The translations under genes and the position numbers were made by a program. The notes below the pieces were generated by a model. That model made no database searches. It had not been told where the DNA came from and worked only from the letters and a program-made list of their open reading frames with translations. Positions 43,170 through 52,598 of a stretch of 61,438 nt of DNA are shown here, in pieces (within the stretch, counting starts at the first letter, position 1; every line of letters starts with the position of its first letter). Source of the DNA: a bacterium (GTDB taxonomy: Bacteria; B130-G9); NCBI GenBank assembly GCA_021160245.1, contig JAGHCW010000202.1, positions 1-61,438 of the forward strand. The letters are read 5' to 3'.

Positions 43170-43639
43170 GTATCCACCCTCTTCGTGCTTATTCGAGGGC
43201 TTAGTGGATCGATTCTTTATGCCCCCTCGATCATCTCGCGGCGCGATTGGGTGATCGATTCCTCGGGCTCGCATTTTGCCTCAGGCGAGACCCAAATCCT
43301 TAACGACCCGACTCTCCATCTTGGCCACTTCACGCAGATTCTGGCGGCCAACTACGCCTTCTTCCGCGTCGAAATATCCACGCCTTGCGCCTCGCCCAAT
43401 GGCTGATAGACCAGGACTACTCACCCAAACAGGTCTATAATAACCTCGGCTCAGCGCTTGCCGAACGAGGCCTCAACGAAGAGGCTACCAGAGCCTATCG
43501 AACAGCCATTGCCCGCGGTCCGCCATACAGGTCGGCCCTCCTAAATCTCTCATCTGTCCAGAAAAGCCTCGGAAACGAACAAGCGGCATCGCGCTTGCGA
43601 AAGAGAGCTCTCCACCTTTCTGCCATGCAGCATGATTGA
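43170..43639 (+). pseudogene. TPR-protein remnant, truncated and frameshifted
   Basis: Two frames join: first WVIDSSGSHFASGETQILND, PTLHLGHFTQILAANYAFF, then IHALRLAQWLIDQDYSPKQV, YNNLGSALAERGLNEEATRA, YRTAIARGPPYRSALLNLSS. The second part holds tetratricopeptide repeats (NNLGSALAERGLNEEATRAY...). A missing A in the AAA at 43372-43374 accounts for the break (FFRVENIHALRLAQ restored). The 5' end runs into the repeats and has no good start, so the gene is a 3' fragment of a larger TPR protein. Confidence 0.5.
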
Positions 43640-43794
43640 GACAGAAACGCTTGGGCGCAGCCGCTCGCCGGACTCGCCCGGTTTAGCACGAGAGGCACGA
43701 TGGCCAAAGAATGCGAGAAGAACTGCTGTTGACTGGCATCGCAGGCTTCGTGCCAGCAATTGCCGAGGCTTTTTTCACATTCGCATTTTCGGTT

Positions 43795-43823
43795 TTGACA
43801 GAAGCCAGTTATTGGGATAACTT
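43795..43823 (+). promoter_or_regulatory. Sigma-70-type promoter before the small membrane protein gene
   Basis: Perfect -35 TTGACA (43795-43800), 17-base spacer, -10-like TAACTT (43818-43823), 49 bases before the ATG. The -10 is weak (three of six matches). The rest of the 233-base gap (43640-43872) shows nothing else I can name. Confidence 0.4.
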
Positions 43824-43871
43824 TCCTTCGCATTCAACAAGCTTGAGTATCGATACATTAGGAGGCGCGTT

Positions 43872-44060
43872 ATGAAGAATATCGAGAAAGTGGCAATCAT
43901 CCTTGCAGCGATTAGTTTGGCTATTTCCGTCGGCTTCAAGCTGACTGGCTTTCAACATTTCGTCACCGCAACCGGGGTGTGGCGCTTCACAATGGCCTGC
44001 TTGGGGTTTGCTATATGGGCGAGGCTTGCTCAACAGAAGTCGCCGGCTGAGCGAGAGTAA
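43872..44060 (+). CDS. Small two-segment membrane protein of unknown function
   Basis: 62 residues with an excellent AGGAGG before the ATG. MKNIEKVAIILAAISLAISV begins with a membrane helix; a second one is VWRFTMACLGFAIWARLAQQ. The C-terminus is charged (SPAERE). No family recognised. The clean ribosome site, the possible promoter and lack of overlap with other frames support it as a real gene. The YkgJ gene starts 63 bases downstream. Confidence 0.65.
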   Translation: MKNIEKVAIILAAISLAISVGFKLTGFQHFVTATGVWRFTMACLGFAIWARLAQQKSPAERE

Positions 44061-44122
44061 TCCCGTCCCGTATTCATCGCTTGCTCTTTGCTGAAGAGCC
44101 TAAATTATGGAGTATTTTTCAG

Positions 44123-45424
44123 ATGGCTGAAAGCCAGTCTTCGCAGTCGAGCGCAGAAGCTAAGTTCATATATCCACCCGAGACTTTCTATAGCTGCATT
44201 GGCTGCGGTTCCTGCTGTCGTCAGCGTTGGGTCGTTGAGGTTGATAGTGAATGCTATGATGCGCTTCCCGATGATTTCAAGACGCATATCGTCTCCGCGC
44301 ATGATGCAAAGGCAAGAGCAAAGGATGAGAGCCTGGTCGAAGAACGCTTCATAAAACGCCACTCCGATGCCGAGGGTTGCCCCCTGCTTGACCCGGATGA
44401 TGGTCTTTGCCTTATCCACAAACGCATCGGCTATGAGAGCAAGCCCTTCGTCTGTCGCGAGTTCCCATTCAGGTTCATCGAGACCCCAAGCGGCGTTATT
44501 GTGGATGTCTCGTTCGTCTGCAATGAAGTGCTGAATCAACGAGGCGCGGAAATATCCACGCATCGGGACGAGATAGCGAGGCTATATGCCAAGAGCAAGC
44601 GGAAGATAGAGGTCGGAAGCAAGATAATACTGAAGAGCAAGACCTCGATATCTTATGAGGCCTATACGCTCATTGAGGAGAGGCTTCTTGAGATTTTCTC
44701 AGACCGCAATCAGCCTTTTGAGGACCGTCTCGTTGCCGGGAATATCTTCCTTTACAGCATTGTGAAGAATGTTTACGACGCCGAGAAGATACTCTTGAAG
44801 AAAGATGCGATCTTAAAGAAACTGAACAAGTTCCAACCGAGGCACTTTATGAGGCTCTATGCAATTGCGAAGAAGAGCCAGAAGATGATCTCCAAGCACA
44901 AGCAGCAGCTCTTCGTCGTAACCTTCATAACATTCGCCTCAAGCGCCTCGGAGAAGCGTGGCAAGCTTAGTGTCCTGCTGAGGACTTGGGCAAACAACGT
45001 CAAGCAGTCGCTAAATATCGGCAGCATACGTGTCCCGGTGCTCCCAGGCTCCGTTCCGCTTCGTGCGCTTGTCGATGTTGAGTTTAACGAGCAGGACCAG
45101 ATGATAGGCGAGTTAGCGGAGAGATATATCAAGCACTGCATCTTTCGCAAGACCTTTGTCGCACAGTATGGCCTATTCAGGGGCTACAACATCCTTCTTT
45201 TGCTTTACGGTGTAATAAAATGGCTCTCCAGAGTCTTCGCGCTCAGGGCGGGCAGAAAGACCGTGAGCCGGGATGACTTCGCAAAAGCCGTCCAGCTCGT
45301 TGAGCGGCAATATGTGAGACATAGCGACTATTTGTCATTCCTCAGGCTGAACTCGAGGGCAATGGGCTTTGTTGACAAGCTCTTCGACGATCTCGGCTTC
45401 GCCCCGATCATAGTCAAGAGCTAG
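44123..45424 (+). CDS. YkgJ-type cysteine-cluster protein with long C-terminal extension
   Basis: 433 residues from the ATG giving MAESQSSQ. The N-terminal cluster is the YkgJ/CxxCxxCC pattern: FYSCIGCGSCCRQRW, then GCPLLDPDDGLCLI and KPFVCREFPFRF, usually a zinc or iron-sulphur site. The remaining 270 residues (IEERLLEIFSDRN ... LFDDLGFAPIIVKS) are mostly helical with no known domain; one stretch (YNILLLLYGVIKWLSRVF) is hydrophobic. Most YkgJ proteins are far shorter, so this extended form is uncommon. No function is known. The GT87 gene follows on the same strand after 41 bases. Confidence 0.75.
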   Translation: MAESQSSQSSAEAKFIYPPETFYSCIGCGSCCRQRWVVEVDSECYDALPDDFKTHIVSAHDAKARAKDESLVEERFIKRHSDAEGCPLLDPDDGLCLIHKRIGYESKPFVCREFPFRFIETPSGVIVDVSFVCNEVLNQRGAEISTHRDEIARLYAKSKRKIEVGSKIILKSKTSISYEAYTLIEERLLEIFSDRNQPFEDRLVAGNIFLYSIVKNVYDAEKILLKKDAILKKLNKFQPRHFMRLYAIAKKSQKMISKHKQQLFVVTFITFASSASEKRGKLSVLLRTWANNVKQSLNIGSIRVPVLPGSVPLRALVDVEFNEQDQMIGELAERYIKHCIFRKTFVAQYGLFRGYNILLLLYGVIKWLSRVFALRAGRKTVSRDDFAKAVQLVERQYVRHSDYLSFLRLNSRAMGFVDKLFDDLGFAPIIVKS

Positions 45425-45465
45425 CCGGCTTCCCAAACAAATTGTCCTGCGTTACAGTCCCTTAC

Positions 45466-46854
45466 ATGAAGAAGTTAAGCACAGCGCTCATAATTTTTGG
45501 CCTGTTCGTGCATCTGTCGATGCTGCTGTCTCTCGCGCTCCATTTCGAGCTCGTGTCGTTCTGGCCTCCGAAGATAAAGCCCGAACTGACGATTTCGCGA
45601 CTGCAGGACAACTTGAAGCCGGTGGATGTGCCCCCAGGCGCCCCGCCGAATGTCCCTCAATCGCTGTATCAGACGAGGCGCGCGAGGGGCTTGCACCTTT
45701 GGGATAAGTTCTTTTGGGATTCCAGCATATACGAGGTTGGCTTCGATTTCTTTGGGCTTTACAAGGGGGCTTTGGACCTTATGCGTGGCAGATCGATCTA
45801 TGAGGTTGCGCGTTACACTGAGTCCGACACCGTCTTTGATGATGAGATCGTTCCCTATTATTGTCCATTTATATATCCGCCGATTGTAGCGTATCTGATG
45901 GTACCGCTTGCGCTGCTGTTGAGTCCGTGGAAGGCTTACGTTTTCTGGTGTTTGCTTCAGGAGTGCTTGCTTGCTCTCTGCATCTTCGTGTCGAGGAGAT
46001 TCTTCGATAGGGACATCGACAAGAGCATCGCGACGACAATGTGGCTAGCATTCACCCCCTTCTATCTACTGCTCTATATCGGGCAGACATCGTTCGTCAT
46101 CGCCACCTGTATCCTGTTGCTTGCCTATTGGCACAAGTCCGGAAAGAAGACCGCCGCCGATTGGGCATGGATCGCCTCGGTAGCGCTGAAACTGTTGACG
46201 CTGATCGCCGCGCCCGCTCTGGTTAGGTTCAAGAGGTACCGGGCCGTTGTCCTGGCGGTCGCAGTCGTGATATTGGCGTCAATCCCGTATTTCGCGTTCA
46301 AGCCGGACGACGCGCCCTTCTTCGCCCATCTCGTCGAATCGAGAACCATTGCGCCATACGGAGGCGATTTCTCGCATTCGGAGGTCTCGTGGCTTCTATT
46401 TGGACCAGAGTCGAGCCCAATTGCGTCGAAAGTTTTTATGTGGTCGGTGATTCTTCTGTCGCTTGGATTCACCTTCATACCCAAGAACATCCAATTTGTC
46501 GATTGCCTCTCGCTTTGGATTTGCACCTATTTTCTGGCCTACATACGCATCTGGGAGCATCATTACGTTATGATCGCGCCGGTGCTAATTCTTCTCTACT
46601 TCTCGACCAGGAGCTGGTTTGTCCTTGCGATATTTGTGCCACTGGCGATGCCTACACCATTAGTACTCTTCGCTGGAAGCTGGACACACCTCGAGACGTT
46701 GGTCTATCATCTCTTCAAATTGGTTCCAGTCGCAATGCTCTATGCCTTTGTCGTCAAGACGATCATCTCGAGGCGCCGTTGTGAGGCTACAACGCGGTCT
46801 CTGGCCGGGCGCGATTCTGTCGCGGCCCCAATGGAGGCTTCCGGTATAGAATAA
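45466..46854 (+). CDS. GT87-type (DUF2029) membrane glycosyltransferase
   Basis: 462 residues from the ATG of MKKLSTALIIFGLFVHLSML. Many membrane segments follow (YPPIVAYLMVPLALLLSP; VFWCLLQECLLALCIFV; MWLAFTPFYLLLYIGQTSFVIA; WIASVALKLLTLIAAPALV). The extracytoplasmic loop carries an aspartate region (WDSSIYEVGFDFFGLYKGAL) as in GT-C enzymes such as mannosyltransferases of the GT87 family. The KPDDAPFF stretch and the conserved lysine in ALKLLTLI also fit GT87. The enzyme would transfer a sugar from a polyprenyl donor outside the membrane. It converges with recO, 15 bases apart. Confidence 0.75.
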   Translation: MKKLSTALIIFGLFVHLSMLLSLALHFELVSFWPPKIKPELTISRLQDNLKPVDVPPGAPPNVPQSLYQTRRARGLHLWDKFFWDSSIYEVGFDFFGLYKGALDLMRGRSIYEVARYTESDTVFDDEIVPYYCPFIYPPIVAYLMVPLALLLSPWKAYVFWCLLQECLLALCIFVSRRFFDRDIDKSIATTMWLAFTPFYLLLYIGQTSFVIATCILLLAYWHKSGKKTAADWAWIASVALKLLTLIAAPALVRFKRYRAVVLAVAVVILASIPYFAFKPDDAPFFAHLVESRTIAPYGGDFSHSEVSWLLFGPESSPIASKVFMWSVILLSLGFTFIPKNIQFVDCLSLWICTYFLAYIRIWEHHYVMIAPVLILLYFSTRSWFVLAIFVPLAMPTPLVLFAGSWTHLETLVYHLFKLVPVAMLYAFVVKTIISRRRCEATTRSLAGRDSVAAPMEASGIE

Positions 46855-46869
46855 TCGAAGTGTTCGAGC

Positions 46870-47673
46870 TCAGATATTCCGGCGCTTCTTCCCGTGTCTA
46901 TTAAGGTATTGGCCTAACATCCGCGCGGAATTGAGCTCCACTTGGAGATGATGAGCAAAGTAAAGAAACATAAAACGCAGCAGCTCCCGACGCAACGCCG
47001 CGCTAATGCTGATTGAACCAAGAGAGCGAATCGGCTTGTGAAGCGCCATGCGGCAGAATGAAATTGCGCCTCGGCTGAGTTTGACCGCAGTCCATGGCTG
47101 ACCATCCGGCTCCTTTCCAGCTTGGCAATTGGGACAGACGAATCCGCCCGCCTCAATGTTAAAGCGCGTGGGGCTTATCTTAATCGGCTTGCCGCATGAT
47201 ACGCACTCTGCGAACGATGGGCCGATGCCGAGGCTTCTGAGGAGGTGAAGCTGCGCCGCAATGACCATCGCCTCCGGCGAGCGTGATTTACTTATTTGCC
47301 TGAGTGAGTCGCTTAAAAGCTCAAAGAGCTCGGGGCTGGGCGATCTTTCGGGAACAGCGCGAAGAAGCACTTCGGTTATGCACGAGGCGCACGCCAGCTT
47401 GCGGATGTCTTTGGAGAACGCCGGAAACGAGAGCAGTCTCTCGCAGTCTTCCAGAATGAGTAGGTTGGAGTTGCGGTTTTTTTTGATCTGCAGATCACAC
47501 AACGAGAACGTGAGGAGCTGGCCGCGCAGCCTGCCGGGCCTGTTTAGTCGCTTTGCTACAAGATTGAGCTTGCCGTAATCTTGTGAAAATATAGTGACTC
47601 GCGCGTCAAAATCGCCAAATCCGGCAACCCTCAGAAGGAAGCCGTCACAAGTTACAGTGCACACAAAGACCAC
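46870..47673 (-). CDS. recO: DNA repair protein RecO
   Basis: 267 residues from a GTG. N-terminal OB-fold (CDGFLLRVAGFGDFDARVTIFSQ, then DYGKLNLVAKRLNRPGRLRG), the helical middle, and the zinc site ECVSCGKPIK ... GGFVCPNCQAG. Matches RecO of the RecFOR pathway, which loads RecA onto gapped DNA. It is last in an operon-like run with acpS, purH, purD, degT and a small unknown gene (12 bases before it). Confidence 0.88.
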   Translation of the reverse strand: MVFVCTVTCDGFLLRVAGFGDFDARVTIFSQDYGKLNLVAKRLNRPGRLRGQLLTFSLCDLQIKKNRNSNLLILEDCERLLSFPAFSKDIRKLACASCITEVLLRAVPERSPSPELFELLSDSLRQISKSRSPEAMVIAAQLHLLRSLGIGPSFAECVSCGKPIKISPTRFNIEAGGFVCPNCQAGKEPDGQPWTAVKLSRGAISFCRMALHKPIRSLGSISISAALRRELLRFMFLYFAHHLQVELNSARMLGQYLNRHGKKRRNI

Positions 47674-47685
47674 CCCGGAGCAAGG

Positions 47686-48006
47686 CTATTTGGCGCCAGC
47701 AAGCTGCCTCAACTCATCCTCGCTAAAAATCCCCTTCTCCACCAGTAGCGAAAGCGCTTTGCCTAAAACGCCCCTTACTTGTGATACGCGGGTCATCTTC
47801 TCCAGTAGGACGTCTTCGTCCGAAGGGGCGTGGTCCTCGCAACGCGTCCTGAATTCGTCAACTAGTGACTCCAAGACGAACATAATCTCGCCGTAAGTTA
47901 CGTTTCCGTCGCGGGATTCCGAGAACTCACTTATTGCGGACATTACGGCGCCGCGCAAGCGCATGAACTCCTCGTCGTTGTCAAATACGTTTCTCGCCTG
48001 AACCAT
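47686..48006 (-). CDS. Conserved-looking small protein upstream of recO (unknown)
   Basis: 106 residues with GAGGTAG before the ATG. MVQARNVFDNDEEFMRLRGA onward, mostly helical and acidic, ending LVEKGIFSEDELRQLAGAK. The C-terminal EKGIFSEDEL pattern recalls small helical bundles that sense neighbours or bind nucleic acids, but I name no family. It lies between degT (24 bases) and recO (12 bases) on one strand, so it is probably expressed. Confidence 0.6.
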   Translation of the reverse strand: MVQARNVFDNDEEFMRLRGAVMSAISEFSESRDGNVTYGEIMFVLESLVDEFRTRCEDHAPSDEDVLLEKMTRVSQVRGVLGKALSLLVEKGIFSEDELRQLAGAK

Positions 48007-48030
48007 CAGAACTACCTCGCCTGGCGTTTA

Positions 48031-49224
48031 TTATCTTCTATGATGCTTGACGACCTTCTCGACCGCGGCTATCACGCTCTCAACGTCATCGTCCGAAAGC
48101 GATGGATAAAGAGGCAAACTAACAATGCGGTCACTCGCAGCCTCCGCGTATGGGAAATCACCGCGCTTGAAGCCATATTTGTTCTGGTAATAGGGATGCA
48201 AATGCAGCGCCCTGAAATGGACAGCCACGCCGATATTCTCGGCTTGCATGGCGTTTAAGAATTCATCGCGGTCTAGTGTCAATTGGTCGAGATTGAGAAG
48301 TATGACGTATATGTGATGCGCATGTTGGACATTCGGTTTTCGCGTGAGGGCACCCAATTCAGGTATATGACTAAACGCGGCGTCGTAACGGGAGACTATC
48401 TCAAGGCGACGCTTCCTAAATCCCGCGAGCTTATCAAGCTGATGCAGGAGCATTGCCGCCTGGATGTCCATCATGTTGTACTTATAGCCCGGGACAACGC
48501 ACTCATAATGAGTGAAGCCACCTTTGTCATATCGTTTCCAGGCGTCCTTGCTAAGCCCATGAAGCCGGAGCATTGCCAATTTATGCAGCAACTCCTCAGA
48601 GCGAGCACAAAGGGCGCCGCCCTCACCGCAAGTCATGTTTTTCGTTGCGTAGAAGCTAAATGCGCCAACGTCACCGAACGTCCCGCAGTGTTTGCCGTCT
48701 ATCTTCGCCTCAATCGCATGAGCTGCATCCTCAACGACATGAAGGCCTCGTCTCGAGGCAATTGACATGATGGCCGGCATGTCGCAGGGATGGCCCGCAT
48801 AGTGAACGGGGATAATCACCTCCGTGGCGGGCGTAATCGCATCCTCGAGTAGGCCCGGGTCAAGAAGCAACGTGTCGGGCTCAACGTCCACGAAGACCGT
48901 CTTGGCGTGCTGATGCTCAATGACATTAGCCGTAGAAGGGAAAGTCAGGGGCGTCGTGATCACCTCGTCCCCCGGGCCAATTCCCAGCGCAACCAAGCCA
49001 AGATGCAGCCCAGCTGTGCAGGAGTTAAGCCCCAATACATGTTCTGCTCCAAGATATTCCGCGAATCGCTTCTCAAAAAGCCCGGTCTTTGGTCCTGTAG
49101 TCAGCCAGCCGGACTTAAAAGAATCCTCAATCTCGTTCAGTTCCTCTTTGCCAACGCTTGATCTATGAAAGAATAGAAAATCGTCCCTTACAGGTTTCCC
49201 ACCATCTATTGCGAGTTTCGACAA
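48031..49224 (-). CDS. DegT/DnrJ/EryC1/StrS-type sugar aminotransferase
   Basis: 397 residues from a TTG with GGGAG upstream. PLP fold with the internal aldimine lysine in FSFYATKNMTCGEGGAL (about residue 190). Other family blocks are GLNSCTAGLHLGLVALGIGPGDEVITT, VIIPVHYAGHPCDM, VVEDAAHAIEAKIDGK and KYNMMDIQAAMLLHQLDKL. It makes amino sugars from nucleotide-keto-sugars for surface glycans. It sits in the purine/recO run rather than with the glycosyltransferases, so the pathway is not clear. Confidence 0.9.
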   Translation of the reverse strand: MSKLAIDGGKPVRDDFLFFHRSSVGKEELNEIEDSFKSGWLTTGPKTGLFEKRFAEYLGAEHVLGLNSCTAGLHLGLVALGIGPGDEVITTPLTFPSTANVIEHQHAKTVFVDVEPDTLLLDPGLLEDAITPATEVIIPVHYAGHPCDMPAIMSIASRRGLHVVEDAAHAIEAKIDGKHCGTFGDVGAFSFYATKNMTCGEGGALCARSEELLHKLAMLRLHGLSKDAWKRYDKGGFTHYECVVPGYKYNMMDIQAAMLLHQLDKLAGFRKRRLEIVSRYDAAFSHIPELGALTRKPNVQHAHHIYVILLNLDQLTLDRDEFLNAMQAENIGVAVHFRALHLHPYYQNKYGFKRGDFPYAEAASDRIVSLPLYPSLSDDDVESVIAAVEKVVKHHRR

Positions 49225-49265
49225 CCTCAGGCTCCCAATCTGTGTAATCTGTGGACAAAACTAAC

Positions 49266-50534
49266 TCAACGGGCACGACGAGTCGCTATATCGCGTCTGA
49301 AATACTTGCCCTCAAAGTGTACCTTATCGACCGCGTCATAGGCCCGCTTAAGCGCTTCCTCTTTGGTGGCGCCGACCGCCGTTATGCCCAAGACCCTCCC
49401 GCCGGCCGTCACGAGCTTGCCACCGACCTCCTTCGTTCCGGAATGAAAGGTGGTTACGCCATCGAGTTTCTCACATTCGGGCAAGCCTGAAATCTCAAGC
49501 CCCTTTCTATAATTGCCCGGATAGCCTTCAGATGCGAGCGTTATACAGATGCTATGATTATCCTCGCCCTCTATTTTCATACCCGCAAGCGAGCCGCTAG
49601 CTGCCGCCTGGAATACGGGAACGAGATCACTCGTTATTCGCGGAAACGTAGCCTGGGTCTCCGGGTCGCCGAAGCGGCAGTTAAACTCCAGCACATGCGG
49701 CTTTCCGTCGGCTATCATCAAGCCCGCATAGAGCGCGCCTCGGTAAGGTTTCCCCTCCGCCGCCATCCCTCGAATCGCTGGAACCATTATCTCTCTCGTC
49801 ACTCTGTCCAAGAGGGCGTCATCAAGGACATCAGTCGGCGAGAAAGCGCCCATGCCCCCCGTATTCGGGCCCTTGTCGCCATCAAGCAGCTGCTTATGGT
49901 CCTCAGAAGATGGCAATGCGATGACCACCTCACCGTCTGTAATCACAACTAACGAGGCCTCCTGACCGGGCAGGAGTTCCTCAATGATGACTTTATCGCC
50001 CGCCTCGCCAAAGCGCCTATCCAGAAGCGTCTCCCTCAGGGCAATCTCCACATCGTCCCACGTGCGGCAGACAAAAACGCCCTTGCCGGCGGCCAGACCA
50101 TCAGCCTTAATAACCACCGGCAGACCTTGAGCCTTAACGTGCGCAACGGCCTCATCGTAGTCCTCGAAGGCCGAGTACGAGGCGCAAGGCATCCCGTGTT
50201 TTTTCATGAATCTCTTGGCAAAGAGCTTGCTCGATTCTATCTGAGCCGCCGCCTTTGATGGCCCAAAAACTGAAAGACCCTCGTTAAGGAAAGCATCCGC
50301 AATGCCGGCGGCAAGCGGCGCCTCAGGCCCGACAATCGTAAGATCGACTCGTTTATCTTTCGCTATTGCAACCATGCGGGGGATATCGCCCGGGTCGCCC
50401 GGGAGATTCTCGCCCAATCCAGCGGTTCCAGCATTGCCCGGAACGCAAAAGACCTGGTCAACCAAGGGACTTTGCTTCACCTTCCACGCGATTGCATGTT
50501 CACGACCACCGCCGCCCACGACCATTACTCGCAT
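49266..50534 (-). CDS. purD: Phosphoribosylamine--glycine ligase
   Basis: 422 residues. Starts MRVMVVGGGGREHAIAWKVKQ, the PurD nucleotide-binding loop. ATP-grasp part: KLFAKRFMKKHGMPCASYSAF, VIKADGLAAGKGVFVC, GDKGPNTGGMGAFSPT, LEFNCRFGDPETQA. It joins glycine to phosphoribosylamine in purine synthesis. Follows purH by 39 bases. Confidence 0.96.
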   Translation of the reverse strand: MRVMVVGGGGREHAIAWKVKQSPLVDQVFCVPGNAGTAGLGENLPGDPGDIPRMVAIAKDKRVDLTIVGPEAPLAAGIADAFLNEGLSVFGPSKAAAQIESSKLFAKRFMKKHGMPCASYSAFEDYDEAVAHVKAQGLPVVIKADGLAAGKGVFVCRTWDDVEIALRETLLDRRFGEAGDKVIIEELLPGQEASLVVITDGEVVIALPSSEDHKQLLDGDKGPNTGGMGAFSPTDVLDDALLDRVTREIMVPAIRGMAAEGKPYRGALYAGLMIADGKPHVLEFNCRFGDPETQATFPRITSDLVPVFQAAASGSLAGMKIEGEDNHSICITLASEGYPGNYRKGLEISGLPECEKLDGVTTFHSGTKEVGGKLVTAGGRVLGITAVGATKEEALKRAYDAVDKVHFEGKYFRRDIATRRAR

Positions 50535-50573
50535 CTTAACCTCGTGTCATTTCTGATTGGAATCAGCTGACTA

Positions 50574-52127
50574 TCAATGCAGAAAATGTCGCATACCAGT
50601 GAAGACCATCGCTATGCCCAATCTGTTGCAGGCCTCGATAACCTCAGGATCACGCTTCGAGCCACCAGGCTGGATGACCGCCGCAATGCCCGCCTTGTGC
50701 GCCTCCTCAATCGAATCGGCAAACGGGAAGAATGCGTCTGAGGCGAGGACGGCGCCTCGGGTCTTCTCGCCCGCCTTTTCTATCGCTATCTTCACCGCAT
50801 CGACGCGGCTGGTTTGCCCGGCGCCCATACCCGCTGTAACGCCGCCCTTGGCGACCACTATGGCATTTGATTTCACATGCTTGCATACCGTCCAGGCGAA
50901 CTTCAAGTCGGCCATCATCTCGTCATCTGGCGCCGCTTCCGTCACTTTTTTCAGGCCCTCATTTCCCAGAATTCGGTCGTCAACCGTTTGAGCCAGAAGC
51001 CCCCCTGGAATGCTCGTGAGAACAGGCCGTGGGGATGCTTCGCCAAAGCCCGCCGGATACTCAAGAAAGCGGCGGTTCTTCTTCTTCTTAAGGAGCTCCA
51101 ACACGCCATCACGATAGGACGGCGCAATCATCGCCTCAACGAAGCCGGTCTTGTGGACACGCTCCGCCGTAGCCATGTCCACAGGTCTATTGCAGGCAAT
51201 AATGCACCCGAACGCTGAAAGTGGGTCCGCATCGAGCGCAAGCCTATAGGCCTCGTCCAGCGTCTCTGCAATCGCAGCGCCGCAGGGACTTCTGTGCTTG
51301 ATTATCGCAACGGCCGGACTCTCAAACTCCGCCACGAGGTGAAGCGCGGCCGCAAGGTCAACTATGTTGTTATAGGAAAGCGCCTTGCCGCTAATGAGGC
51401 GTGCGCCCAAGACCTCGGACTCATCGCCGCCAAATGAGAATAGAGCAGCTTGTTGGTGGGGATTCTCTCCATATCGCAAATCCCTCAGCTTGTTCATGGT
51501 GAGAGCAATGGAATCGGCAAAAGCCTCCTCCTTCTGGGACATGAGTTCAGAGAGATACGATGTAATCGAGGCGTCAAAGTGCGACGTCATCTTGAATAGC
51601 TCGATGGCCATCTCTGCCCGTGTGGACAAAGTAATCGACCCCGAATGCTCCTCCAACTCCGTCGCTATGCGATCGTAATACTTCGGCCCGGGAACGACCA
51701 GAACGTCTTTGAAGTTCTTCGCGGCAGACCGCGCCATCGTCGGCCCGCCGATGTCGATGAGCTCCGTTGTCTGCCCCATGTCGAGAGATTTCTCCTTAGC
51801 GCGAGCGAAGGGATAGAAATCAACGACAACCATGTCGATCGGGTCCGCGCCGCATTCCGCAAGCTGCGCCACGTGCTCCGAGACCTCGCGTCTGGCGAGA
51901 ATGCCGGCGTGAATCTTTGGATGCAGAGTCTTCACGCGGCCGTCCAGAAGCTCGGAGAATCCGGTTATGTCCTCAACAAGCGTTACGTCCAGCCCAGCGC
52001 CTTTGAGTTTGGCCGCCGTTCCGCCGGTTGATACGAATTTGACGCCGAGTTTCGCCAAGCGACTGCAGAACTCGACAACTCCCTCTTTGCTATACACGCT
52101 GACAAGCGCGACCTTAACATCTCTCAT
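50574..52127 (-). CDS. purH: Bifunctional AICAR transformylase / IMP cyclohydrolase
   Basis: 517 residues, usual length. IMP cyclohydrolase half: LVSVYSKEGVVEFCSRLAKLG, VEDITGFSELLDGRVKTLHP. Transformylase half: LRYGENPHQQAALFSF, GKALSYNNIVDLAAAL, VAIIKHRSPCGAAIA, and C-terminal ASDAFFPFADSIEEAHKAGIA, VIQPGGSKRDPEVIEACNRLGIAMVFTGMRHFLH. The last two steps of IMP synthesis. Operon start is just upstream of acpS. Confidence 0.96.
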   Translation of the reverse strand: MRDVKVALVSVYSKEGVVEFCSRLAKLGVKFVSTGGTAAKLKGAGLDVTLVEDITGFSELLDGRVKTLHPKIHAGILARREVSEHVAQLAECGADPIDMVVVDFYPFARAKEKSLDMGQTTELIDIGGPTMARSAAKNFKDVLVVPGPKYYDRIATELEEHSGSITLSTRAEMAIELFKMTSHFDASITSYLSELMSQKEEAFADSIALTMNKLRDLRYGENPHQQAALFSFGGDESEVLGARLISGKALSYNNIVDLAAALHLVAEFESPAVAIIKHRSPCGAAIAETLDEAYRLALDADPLSAFGCIIACNRPVDMATAERVHKTGFVEAMIAPSYRDGVLELLKKKKNRRFLEYPAGFGEASPRPVLTSIPGGLLAQTVDDRILGNEGLKKVTEAAPDDEMMADLKFAWTVCKHVKSNAIVVAKGGVTAGMGAGQTSRVDAVKIAIEKAGEKTRGAVLASDAFFPFADSIEEAHKAGIAAVIQPGGSKRDPEVIEACNRLGIAMVFTGMRHFLH

Positions 52128-52149
52128 TGCTGTAGCCTCAATATCCTAA

Positions 52150-52545
52150 TTATTGTGAATGTGTAACTGTCTCAAATAACGCAACAACCGCGACCGCATA
52201 GTCGCCGTCATGGCTCAACGAAAGTGATATATTCCCCGAGCCTAAACCATTAGCTGCCGCCGCCGCATCTTCTGAAAAACGAAGCGTCGGAACGCCTGAC
52301 GCGTGAACATGAACATCAAACGAACTTAGCGGAAATTCGCCAAGCCCGGCCGATGAAAACGCCTTGTAGGCCGCTTCCTTTGCCGCAAACCTCGCCGCAA
52401 GATGTGGATACGGATTGCTCTTTCGTGATGAGTACTCAAACTCGCCCGCCGAGAAGTACCGCTCCACAAATCTCGTCCCACGCCTCTTGATAATATCTCT
52501 TATACGCGAGACCTTGACAATATCAACACCGACCGAACCAGGCAA
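52150..52545 (-). CDS. acpS: Holo-[acyl-carrier-protein] synthase
   Basis: 131 residues from a TTG with a strong GGAGGGG. N-terminal GVDIVKVSRIRDIIKRRG (metal-binding Asp of the GVD motif), then ERYFSAGEFEY, and ARFAAKEAAYKAFSSAG with the FAAKEA signature. C-terminus NISLSLSHDGDYAVAVVAL. It puts the phosphopantetheine arm on acyl carrier protein. First gene of the acpS-purH-purD-degT-recO run (22 bases to purH). Small and clear. Confidence 0.95.
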   Translation of the reverse strand: MPGSVGVDIVKVSRIRDIIKRRGTRFVERYFSAGEFEYSSRKSNPYPHLAARFAAKEAAYKAFSSAGLGEFPLSSFDVHVHASGVPTLRFSEDAAAAANGLGSGNISLSLSHDGDYAVAVVALFETVTHSQ

Positions 52546-52598
52546 TATCCCCTCCAGCTTCCCAATAATCAGATTGACGCAGGTTGCTCAGGCCTCTT

